NCBI GenBank assembly: GCA_964558465.1
Contig: CAZLEF010000013.1
Span: 40,058 to 104,057 of the forward strand
Direction: 5' to 3'
Source of the DNA: JACJYC01 sp964558465
Lineage (GTDB): Bacteria > Bacteroidota > Bacteroidia > Chitinophagales > Saprospiraceae
Length of the DNA stretch: 64,000 nucleotides
The translations under genes and the position numbers were made by a program. Below, one piece after another: positions 1 through 7,012 of the stretch. The notes under the pieces were generated by a model. The model did no database searches, was not told the DNA's origin, and saw nothing but the letters and a program-made list of their open reading frames with translations. Every line of letters begins with the position of its first letter. Positions within the stretch are counted from its first letter, which is position 1.

Positions 1-1
1 G

Positions 2-2743
2 CTTTTTAAAGATATTCCGCAAGCGCTGGACAACACCCTGGATATCTTCGACAAAGTGGAAACCCTCAAATTGGCAAGGGATATCCTTTTGCCCGCCTTT
101 CCGGTGCCCGGGGGCTTCAAATCCCAGGACGATTACCTGAGGCATCTGACCTTTGAAGGCGCAAAGCGGCGGTACAAATCCATTTCTCCGGAAATAGAAG
201 AGCGGCTGAATTTTGAACTGGAAGTTATCCGGCAATCCGGCTATCCGGGCTATTTTCTGATTGTCCAGGATTTTACAAATACGGCCCGGAAAATGGGGGT
301 TTCGGTTGGCCCGGGCCGGGGTAGCGCGGCCGGTTCAGCGGTCGCCTATTGTACCGGGATCACCAATGTCGACCCTATCAAGTACGATCTGCTCTTTGAA
401 AGATTCCTCAACCCGGAACGGGTTTCCATGCCGGATATAGATATTGATTTCGATGACGAAGGGCGGGACAAGGTAATCAATTACGTCATAGATAAATACG
501 GCAGAAACCAGGTAGCCCAAATCGTTACCTACGGTACCATGGCTGCCAAACTCAGCCTCCGGGATGTCGGCCGGGTCATGAATGTGCCGTTGCCGGAAGT
601 GGACAAAGTGACCAAAACATTCCCGAACCACCTGAAAGCTACCCTGGCCAAAGTATTGGCCAATCCGGATATTGACCCCAAGCTGAAGGAAGAGCTGAAC
701 TCGGAGGAGTTGGAAAAAGCTTACCGGTTCAGGGGGCTTTCCGGCGGTGAGGATGAAATCGGGCAAATGATCCAGACTGCAAGAAAACTGGAGGGGTCGG
801 TCAGGAATACAGGCATTCACGCCTGCGGGGTGGTGATCACCCCCGATGAGATCACAAAATATGTTCCGGTAAAGCTGGACAAAGAATCGGATATGCTGGT
901 CACCCAGTTCGACAACAGTGTTGCCGAGGCTGCCGGCTTGCTGAAGATGGATTTTTTGGGTCTCAAGACCCTTACGATCATCAAAGATGCAGTACGGATG
1001 ACCAAAGAGAACCATGGCATCGAACTGGATGTGGACGAGGCGCCGCTGGACGACGAAAAAACCTATCAGCTTTTTCAACGTGGAGATACAGTGGGCATTT
1101 TCCAGTATGAAAGCTCTGGTATGCAGAAATACATGAAGGAACTGGCGCCTACTACCTTTGAGGACCTGATCGCCATGAATGCATTGTACCGGCCTGGCCC
1201 CCTTGAATACATCCCGAATTTTATCGCCCGAAAACACGGAAGAGAGGCGATAACTTATGATTTGCCCGACATGGAAGAATACCTGAAGGACACTTACGGG
1301 ATCAGTGTTTACCAGGAGCAGGTGATGCTGCTGAGTCAGAAGCTGGCCGGATTTACCAAGGGCCAGGCCGACAAACTAAGGAAAGCCATGGGCAAAAAGC
1401 TGAAGGCTGAACTGGATGCTCTGTTCCCTAAATTTCTGGCAGGCGGCGAAGAGCGGGGGCACCCCAAAAAAATATTGGAGAAAATCTGGAAGGATTGGGA
1501 AGCCTTTGCTTCCTATGCCTTTAACAAATCCCATTCGACCTGCTACGCGTTTGTGGCGTTTCAGACGGCGTATTTGAAGGCGCATTATCCGGCCGAATTC
1601 ATGGCGTCGGTTCTGACCCACAACAAAAATGATATTTCCAAAATCACTTTTTTCCTCCAGGAATGCAAACGGATCGGCATACCGGTGCTCGGGCCGGATG
1701 TGAACGAAAGCGCGTCGGATTTTTCAGTGAACCGCCAGGGACAGATCCGGTTCGGTCTTTCAGCCCTGAAAGGGGTAGGAGAGGGGCCGGTTGACGAAAT
1801 TCTGAGGGAGCGTTCCAAAGCCGGACCATTTGAAAATGTTTTTGATTTTGTGCGGCGCCTGACGGGGAATGCTATCAATAAAAAAGTGATGGAAAGCCTG
1901 GCTTTAGGGGGCGCCTTTGATTGTTTTGGTGATATTCAAAGGGCTCAATATTTTGCGGGTTCCGACAAGTACGATAGTTTCATTGAACATTTATTGCGTT
2001 ACGGCGCTGCCTACCTTTCCCAAAAGGTGGAAGCGTCGACGTCGCTTTTTGGCGAAACGACCGAAACCATGTTGTCCACCCCGGTTCCGCCCAATTGCCC
2101 GCCCTGGCCTTTGCTGGTGAAACTTAACCGGGAGCGGGAAGTGACGGGGATCTTTATCAGCGGTCACCCGCTGGATGATTACCGCGTTGAGATTGAACAT
2201 TTTATTTCCTGCCCGCTGGAGGAAGTGAACAACCAGATGCACCGGCCGCAACTTCAACTGGCGGGTATGGTGAACATGGCCCGGCATATGGTGAGCAAAA
2301 ACGGCAATGGCTGGGGAATATTTGAGATCAATGATTATAACGGTTCTATGGAATTTAAACTTTTCGGGGAAGATTACCAGAAGTTTAAACATCTGCTGGA
2401 GGAAGGCAAGGCGCTGTTCCTGAAAGGCGGTTTTCAAAAGGGCTGGCGAGGAGATGAAATGGAATTCAAAGTGAAAGAGATCAAATTGCTGGAAGGAGTG
2501 GCAGAGAGCCTTACGGAATCTGTAACCCTTCGGCTGCCCCTGGAAAAGGTCACTCTGGAAATGATCAACCGGATTGATGAACTTTGCCTCCAATACCAGG
2601 GTAAACACCGGCTTAAACTGGAATTGATCGACGCCTCGAACCGCCTGAAATTAAAATTGATGGCCAAAGACCGGAAGGTGAATGCCGACAATCATTTTGT
2701 TGCTGAACTGGTAAAACTTGGCGTTGATTACAGTTTGAACTGA
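2..2743 (+). CDS. dnaE: DNA polymerase III alpha subunit, 3' part (5' end outside window)
   Basis: This is the replicative DNA polymerase catalytic subunit. The reading frame is open from the left edge, so the N-terminal PHP domain is missing and about 913 codons remain. The polymerase core is clear: VGPGRGSAAGS followed by the PDIDIDF motif near base 431 supplies the metal-binding catalytic aspartates, and ALYRPGPLEYIP belongs to the same family core. A helix-hairpin-helix stretch (GLSALKGVGEGPVDEI, near 1755-1800) and an OB-fold segment (near 2260-2380) follow, in the usual order for DnaE1. The gene ends six bases before the stop of the convergent serine hydrolase, leaving no room for an independent terminator. 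The first GTG in the visible frame (base 56) is not the real start, because the family sequence continues upstream of it. Confidence 0.96.
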   Translation, partial: LFKDIPQALDNTLDIFDKVETLKLARDILLPAFPVPGGFKSQDDYLRHLTFEGAKRRYKSISPEIEERLNFELEVIRQSGYPGYFLIVQDFTNTARKMGVSVGPGRGSAAGSAVAYCTGITNVDPIKYDLLFERFLNPERVSMPDIDIDFDDEGRDKVINYVIDKYGRNQVAQIVTYGTMAAKLSLRDVGRVMNVPLPEVDKVTKTFPNHLKATLAKVLANPDIDPKLKEELNSEELEKAYRFRGLSGGEDEIGQMIQTARKLEGSVRNTGIHACGVVITPDEITKYVPVKLDKESDMLVTQFDNSVAEAAGLLKMDFLGLKTLTIIKDAVRMTKENHGIELDVDEAPLDDEKTYQLFQRGDTVGIFQYESSGMQKYMKELAPTTFEDLIAMNALYRPGPLEYIPNFIARKHGREAITYDLPDMEEYLKDTYGISVYQEQVMLLSQKLAGFTKGQADKLRKAMGKKLKAELDALFPKFLAGGEERGHPKKILEKIWKDWEAFASYAFNKSHSTCYAFVAFQTAYLKAHYPAEFMASVLTHNKNDISKITFFLQECKRIGIPVLGPDVNESASDFSVNRQGQIRFGLSALKGVGEGPVDEILRERSKAGPFENVFDFVRRLTGNAINKKVMESLALGGAFDCFGDIQRAQYFAGSDKYDSFIEHLLRYGAAYLSQKVEASTSLFGETTETMLSTPVPPNCPPWPLLVKLNREREVTGIFISGHPLDDYRVEIEHFISCPLEEVNNQMHRPQLQLAGMVNMARHMVSKNGNGWGIFEINDYNGSMEFKLFGEDYQKFKHLLEEGKALFLKGGFQKGWRGDEMEFKVKEIKLLEGVAESLTESVTLRLPLEKVTLEMINRIDELCLQYQGKHRLKLELIDASNRLKLKLMAKDRKVNADNHFVAELVKLGVDYSLN

Positions 2744-2749
2744 CCCGGA

Positions 2750-3889
2750 TTATTCTGCAAGTACCTGTGCGATTTCTTCTCCCAGCCGGACAATATTCTT
2801 CCCGGAAGTATTACACAACAATACAATGACGATTTGTTTGTCGGGATAACACCGGATATAGGCCCTCGAACCGGGTTGTCCCCCTGATTTGGCAAAAAAC
2901 GCACCAGCCGCGTCCTCGCCAATATCCCAGCCATAGGCATATTTTTCGGCTTCGTCGGGCAGCGAGATCATTTTTTCAAGTTGGGTTTTATTCAAGATCT
3001 TTCCATCGATCAGTTCCATGCCAAACCGGACAAGGTCGGCTGCCGAAGATTCCATACCGCCGCCTGCATATTTCCAGCTTAAACTCAAGGGCGTTATTTT
3101 CATGAATTCGCCATTTTCGTAGCGGTATATCTTGGACCTGAATTCGGCGGCGCTGTCCTGTAATTCACATTTTAAAGAATTGAATCCGTTGGTCGAACCG
3201 AGCAATTCTTCTACCAGCGCCGGGAATGGCCTACGGGTGGCTGCTTCCATAGCGGCGGCGGCGAGGGTATACCCATGGGTGGAATAAAGGTAAGTTTCCC
3301 CGGCTAGCGGGTCGGCGGCAAAGAGGGCGGCGGCTTCAAGCGCTGTAGGAAAAACCTGGCTGGTGCCCGCCACAAGTGAGTCGCCTGGTAAATAATGCCT
3401 GACTTTTCCACGGTTGGCCAGCAATTGAGCCACGGTATGGGTATGGTGTTTGGGCAACCGGGGCTCGTACGACCGGGTCGGTTTGTTTACCCTGAACAAC
3501 CCTTCTTGTTCCAGTTTGAAGGCCATTACACTGGTCAGTGCTTTTGAAATACTGGCAAGGCGGTATACAGTGCGGGAATCGGTTTTTACCTGGTTTTCAA
3601 TGTCAGCAAAACCCCAGTTCCTTAAAAACCTGATTTTTCCATCTGCGGCGATGGCTGCGCTCATGCCGGCGGTAGGCTCTTTCCGGAGGTAGTTTTCGAT
3701 AAGTTTTCGAACAGACTTGCGGAACGCCCAGGTCTCCAGCAAATTGATCTCATCGGGGCATTCCGGGTCCTGAACGATTGCCCGCCAGTCGATAGACGGG
3801 TCGGGGGTAACCTGTACAAAGATCAAAGACTGCAGGGGAGATATTCCCAGCCCCAGGATGAGACCGAAGGTTACCAAATGCTTTTTCAT
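2750..3889 (-). CDS. LACTB-like serine hydrolase (beta-lactamase/DD-peptidase fold, S12 family)
   Basis: This is a secreted or periplasmic serine hydrolase of 379 residues. A hydrophobic signal-like N-terminus (MKKHLVTFGLILGLG) is followed by the nucleophile motif S113-I-S-K116. The second motif reads Y202-S-T rather than Y-x-N, within YSTHGYTLA, and the region after the SxxK motif contains KVRHY. Both features recall the LACTB branch of the family rather than class C beta-lactamases. A KSGG segment near the C-terminus stands in for the KTG/HxG motif. The substrate is unknown; peptide or amide bonds are the family expectation. The ATG at 3889 is directly upstream of the signal peptide. It is divergent from the RluA gene, with about 59 bp between the starts. 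A second, differently built serine hydrolase lies at 13483. Confidence 0.85.
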   Translation of the reverse strand: MKKHLVTFGLILGLGISPLQSLIFVQVTPDPSIDWRAIVQDPECPDEINLLETWAFRKSVRKLIENYLRKEPTAGMSAAIAADGKIRFLRNWGFADIENQVKTDSRTVYRLASISKALTSVMAFKLEQEGLFRVNKPTRSYEPRLPKHHTHTVAQLLANRGKVRHYLPGDSLVAGTSQVFPTALEAAALFAADPLAGETYLYSTHGYTLAAAAMEAATRRPFPALVEELLGSTNGFNSLKCELQDSAAEFRSKIYRYENGEFMKITPLSLSWKYAGGGMESSAADLVRFGMELIDGKILNKTQLEKMISLPDEAEKYAYGWDIGEDAAGAFFAKSGGQPGSRAYIRCYPDKQIVIVLLCNTSGKNIVRLGEEIAQVLAE

Positions 3890-3948
3890 GGGTATTACTT
3901 GTTTTGAGAAAACCGCGTAAATTTAAACCAAAATTGCAAAATTGTTAC

Positions 3949-4596
3949 ATGGCCGCAAACCTCGAAATATTGTTGGAAAATGAAAACTACCTGGTGATCA
4001 ATAAGCCCGCGGGAATAAATGTTGAGCGACTTCTCCATGCACCGGCCTCCGTGGAGGCGATGGTTGAAAACTATCTCCTCCGGAAGGGGGTTAAAAAACC
4101 ATTTGCAGGCATTGTTCACCGGCTTGACCGGCCGGTGACCGGAGCGCTTTTGGTGGCCAGAAAAAAAAGCATTTTAAAGTCGCTGAATGAGCAATTCAGG
4201 TTAAAGAAAATCACAAAGGAATACCACGCCCGGGTCTGTCCAGGCCCTGAAGCGGATAAGGGCATTCTAAGGCATTGGTTGGTAAAAGATCAAAAAGGGA
4301 AAAGGTCCTGGGCGTATAATGAACCGGTTCCGGGAGCGCAGGAGGCAAGTTTGTCTTTTGAAAAAGTTGATTCGTCCGGAGGCGATATGTTATTGAAAGT
4401 GATACCGGCCGGCGGGAGATTTCACCAGATCCGGGTTCAATTGGCAAGGGCCGGCTGGCCCATCGTAGGGGATGCAAAATACGGATCGGAAAAACCGTTT
4501 TTGGCTGACGCCATTGCGCTCCATGCGTCCTTGCTGGCGTTTGAGGACCCGGATTCGGGCAATAAAATTGTGGTTTCAGCCCCATTCCATTTTTAA
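3949..4596 (+). CDS. RluA-family pseudouridine synthase
   Basis: This cytoplasmic enzyme isomerises uridine to pseudouridine in rRNA or tRNA. The 215-residue protein shows the RluA signature HRLDRPVTG with catalytic D60, the preceding NKPAG motif near residues 18-22, and a C-terminal RFHQIRVQLA segment typical of the fold. There is no S4 domain, so it resembles the short RluA/RluC catalytic-only forms. The open frame extends upstream to a TTG at 3904, but that region is AT-rich and lies in the divergent promoter space. I therefore place the start at the ATG at 3949, where family similarity begins. The target uridine cannot be read from the sequence. It is convergent with the membrane protein at 4600, with three bases between the stops. 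Confidence 0.92.
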   Translation: MAANLEILLENENYLVINKPAGINVERLLHAPASVEAMVENYLLRKGVKKPFAGIVHRLDRPVTGALLVARKKSILKSLNEQFRLKKITKEYHARVCPGPEADKGILRHWLVKDQKGKRSWAYNEPVPGAQEASLSFEKVDSSGGDMLLKVIPAGGRFHQIRVQLARAGWPIVGDAKYGSEKPFLADAIALHASLLAFEDPDSGNKIVVSAPFHF

Positions 4597-4599
4597 AGG

Positions 4600-5841
4600 T
4601 TATAGGGAGGAAGGCGGCGGACTGGTTTGCGTGGTTTGTCCTGCCAGAAAGATCAGCAGACCTGCCGGCAGAAGAGCGGAAAAGCCGAAAAGTATTTCGT
4701 AATAAAAGGGTATAAAACCAAGTTTTGCCCAAAAAAATGTGCCCTGGAGGAACAGCAGACTTTCGGAAAGGAAAAAGCCGGCCATAAACAACCAGATGCC
4801 CAATCTTTGCAGGGAAGTGTTGAGTGAAAACCAACGGTTAAATATGGAAAATCCCAAAAGGAACATAGTGACCATACCCAGCAGGATAAGGTGAATGAAC
4901 CCGATCACATAATTACGGATCGTATAGGCGATCGTAGCAATGTAGGGTATTACCACAGCAGCCTGGATGAGGATTTTCAAAATAAAAGCCAGCAGTGAAA
5001 TAACCATCAAAAAAACGCCGCTGCCTTTGATCCGGGCCGTAACTTCCGGCCAGCGTTCCTGCAGTATCCTGAAGAAGAAGAACAGTGCGATCAATTGAAA
5101 TACAATACCAGTACTGTTGATCCAGAACAGCACGGGAACCGGATTGGACCAGGTAACGGCAAGGGCAAAGGTCAGGAGGCAGGACAGCGCCAAAAAAACG
5201 TAGAACAGACCGGCTGTTTTCCGGTTAACGGCAATTCCCAGGTTTTCCAATGTTCTGAAAAACAAAGCCAGAATGGCAAAAATAAACCATCCGTTGAATT
5301 GAAAATGAAGGTAGAATTGCACAGCCCCATAGTAAAAAGCGCTCCCTTTCAGGCCCAGCACCCCGATTGGGCCCATAGCCCATAACCCGGCAGTCGAAAA
5401 AAGCATCCACCATACGGCTGTCCGGGCCAGTTTTGCAGAAAAGTTCCGGTGGTCAGGGTCTTGTTTCAACTCCTTCAAAAACCGGAAGGCAAAAATATAA
5501 GAGATGACGATCTGGAAAGTTGAAAAAAATATGGCCCAACCACCATATCCCTGAATGGGAAATGCGATCAGCATTCCGGTCAAAGCGACCTGGTTGAGCC
5601 AGAATAAAGAGGTATAAAACCGGTTATGAGATTCCCGTTTGGGTAGAAAAAAAGCCAGCAACAGGGAGAACAATGCCACGAACACCCAGCCAAGCATGGC
5701 GGTATGAGAATGGGCGTGCATAACATTCCGGAAATCAAAACCGGGAATTTCCCGGATGAACGCAAAGCGCAGAGAAGCCCCGAGAACAGCAGCTATGACC
5801 AGGTTGATCAGCCCGATTTTCAGCCATTTTCCCCACTTCAT
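4600..5841 (-). CDS. Polytopic membrane protein with HxHxH motif, heme-copper oxidase/NnrS-like, nos-linked
   Basis: This 413-residue protein has about twelve predicted membrane helices. It has H42, H44 and H46 in the motif HAHSHTAMLGW, H179 in YLHFQFNGW and H317 in GFIHLILLG. These histidines sit in membrane segments the way heme or copper ligands do in heme-copper oxidases and NnrS proteins, but the sequence matches neither family closely enough for a firm name. It follows the cytochrome c gene by 7 bp in an Rrf2-cytochrome-membrane protein operon divergent from nosZ. A role in electron supply to NosZ, NO/N2O tolerance or copper handling is therefore inferred. The open frame extends to 5940, but only over the cytochrome gene, so the ATG at 5841 is the start. 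Confidence 0.8.
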   Translation of the reverse strand: MKWGKWLKIGLINLVIAAVLGASLRFAFIREIPGFDFRNVMHAHSHTAMLGWVFVALFSLLLAFFLPKRESHNRFYTSLFWLNQVALTGMLIAFPIQGYGGWAIFFSTFQIVISYIFAFRFLKELKQDPDHRNFSAKLARTAVWWMLFSTAGLWAMGPIGVLGLKGSAFYYGAVQFYLHFQFNGWFIFAILALFFRTLENLGIAVNRKTAGLFYVFLALSCLLTFALAVTWSNPVPVLFWINSTGIVFQLIALFFFFRILQERWPEVTARIKGSGVFLMVISLLAFILKILIQAAVVIPYIATIAYTIRNYVIGFIHLILLGMVTMFLLGFSIFNRWFSLNTSLQRLGIWLFMAGFFLSESLLFLQGTFFWAKLGFIPFYYEILFGFSALLPAGLLIFLAGQTTQTSPPPSSL

Positions 5842-5848
5842 TGGATCC

Positions 5849-6322
5849 CTATTTGATTTCGCCGGCATCGTTGGCAAACATAAACTCCAGAACATCGCGG
5901 GCGTCGCCGATGGAAAGGTTTTGGTTGGGCATGCGGACAAGGCATTCCTTCAGGAGTTCCCTCGCTGCGGGATCTTGCTCCAGCATGACCTCCACGTTGG
6001 TGGTCATATTCATGATCCATTCCGGTTTCCGTTTTTTGGTCACTCCGAGCCAACCCGGGCCGACGACCCTTTGATCCGTTAATTTATGGCAGGCAGAGCA
6101 TTTCATTTCATAAACTGATTTCCCGCGACCGACCATGGTTTGGTCAAGGGGGTTATTCAGCGTTACACTTTTAATCTCGCCGATCCCTTTGCCGTCATCT
6201 GTTTTTGCGCTTGCAGCAGGGGTGGAGGCGTCGGCGGTTCCAGACGCCGGTGTTTGATCGGTGTTCCCGCCACAGGCCCATATGAGGCCCGCCAGCGTGA
6301 TGACTAAAATTCCACTTTTCAT
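5849..6322 (-). CDS. Monoheme c-type cytochrome, lipoprotein
   Basis: This 157-residue protein has a lipoprotein signal peptide with the acylated cysteine at C17 (LIWAC), an Ala/Thr/Pro-rich linker to about residue 45, and a small cytochrome c domain. C75-S-A-C78-H79 binds the heme, and M131 in VRMPNQ is the likely sixth ligand. It is probably anchored on the periplasmic face of the inner membrane. It lies between the rrf2 gene (18 bp gap) and the His-rich membrane protein (7 bp gap), divergent from nosZ. An electron-donor role for the clade II nitrous oxide reductase is the natural inference, because such clusters lack the NosR flavoprotein. Direct evidence for this partner is lacking. Confidence 0.92.
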   Translation of the reverse strand: MKSGILVITLAGLIWACGGNTDQTPASGTADASTPAASAKTDDGKGIGEIKSVTLNNPLDQTMVGRGKSVYEMKCSACHKLTDQRVVGPGWLGVTKKRKPEWIMNMTTNVEVMLEQDPAARELLKECLVRMPNQNLSIGDARDVLEFMFANDAGEIK

Positions 6323-6340
6323 AATTTTTTGTTTAACGGT

Positions 6341-6763
6341 TTAAAAATTTAATTGCTCTCTTTTGATCCCTTTTGCCAGTTCCTGGATGGTTTGGTGCTC
6401 CAATTGGTACTGTAACCCCTGCCGGTAAGCAATCGCCTGGACATGCAGCGGGCACGGCCGGACATTTGAACACGACGGCAGCCCCAAAACGCAGGAATGC
6501 ATTAGTTCGGGCCCATCGATGCAGTTAATGATGTCATCGATATTGGATCTCAGGTTTTTTTCGCTCAGGAAAAAACCGCCTCCCGGGCCTTTGGCTGAAG
6601 AGATCAGACCGGCCTTGGCGAGCTGTTGCAGGATTTTCGCCAGGAACGGCGCCGGTACTTTCAACGCTTCAGCAATTTCCTTCACCCCTTTTTTGGAGTG
6701 GCTTTCAAACGATGCGAGGTACAGCACTGCGCGTATTCCGTATTTGCAAGATTTTGAAAACAT
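6341..6763 (-). CDS. Rrf2-family transcriptional regulator with Cys triad (NsrR/IscR type)
   Basis: This 140-residue DNA-binding protein has the winged-helix Rrf2 N-terminus (CKYGIRAVLYLA, then the recognition region FLAKILQQLAKAGLISSAKG). Three cysteines at C91, C98 and C104 have the spacing C-x6-C-x5-C and are followed by PLH. This matches the Fe-S cluster-binding loop of the NsrR, IscR and RsrR regulators, with one extra residue in the first interval. It is therefore likely a sensor of NO, iron-sulfur status or redox that controls the divergent nos genes and its own operon. The frame extends to a TTG at 6781, but that codon overlaps the -7 promoter element TACATTTG, so the ATG at 6763 is chosen. 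The gene leads a three-gene operon. Confidence 0.92.
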   Translation of the reverse strand: MFSKSCKYGIRAVLYLASFESHSKKGVKEIAEALKVPAPFLAKILQQLAKAGLISSAKGPGGGFFLSEKNLRSNIDDIINCIDGPELMHSCVLGLPSCSNVRPCPLHVQAIAYRQGLQYQLEHQTIQELAKGIKREQLNF

Positions 6764-6778
6764 ACGGGTGATTTTCTG

Positions 6779-6786
6779 CAAATGTA
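6779..6786 (-). promoter_or_regulatory. -7 promoter element of the rrf2 operon
   Basis: Read leftward, this is TACATTTG, an exact match to the Bacteroidota -7 consensus TAnnTTTG. It lies 15 bp upstream of the ATG at 6763, giving a very short leader. I see no good TTTG at the usual -33 spacing, so activation may be needed. Confidence 0.5.
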
Positions 6787-6891
6787 TAAAAAAAGATAAA
6801 AAAGTATTTTATTTTTTGGATCCCAAATCCCTTTTTCAGAATGCCGGTAAGAAATCGAAGGCAAAATATTGACAATCTGAGAGCTGTTAAG

Positions 6892-6905
6892 TTGATGAAA
6901 ATCAC
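6892..6905. promoter_or_regulatory. FNR/CRP-type operator upstream of nosZ
   Basis: TTGAT-GAAA-ATCAC matches the FNR/Dnr consensus TTGAT-N4-ATCAA at 9 of 10 half-site positions. Its centre (6898.5) is roughly 63-66 bp upstream of the start site predicted from the nosZ promoter, a classical class I activator position. No CRP/FNR-family gene is present in the window, so the cognate regulator must be encoded elsewhere. Confidence 0.65.
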
Positions 6906-6925
6906 CGGAGGGGCTGATTTTTGTC

Positions 6926-6957
6926 TTTGATCCGCTTTTTTTCTCCAGGTACTTTTG
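6926..6957 (+). promoter_or_regulatory. Bacteroidota-type promoter of nosZ
   Basis: TTTG at 6926-6929 and TACTTTTG at 6950-6957 match the -33 (TTTG) and -7 (TAnnTTTG) elements of Bacteroidota housekeeping promoters, with a 20 bp spacer. The predicted leader to the nosZ ATG is about 50 nt. The FNR-type box lies directly upstream. Confidence 0.6.
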
Positions 6958-7012
6958 CAAAAAGGATGAGGATGTCCTTTATTATATCAATTTCTAACAA
7001 AATCATTTCACC

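Noticed and set aside
335..1237. 300-codon leftward open frame
   Set aside because: It lies wholly antisense to dnaE, whose motifs are clear; the peptide has no recognisable domain and its His/Phe/Arg-rich make-up is that of a shadow frame.
2750..3889. Beta-lactamase resistance gene
   Set aside because: The motifs fit LACTB-like serine hydrolases (Y-S-T rather than Y-x-N), and nothing nearby suggests antibiotic resistance.
5842..5940. 33-residue N-terminal extension of the His-rich membrane protein
   Set aside because: It lies over the 3' end of the cytochrome c gene in another frame; the ATG at 5841, 7 bp after that gene's stop, begins the first membrane segment.
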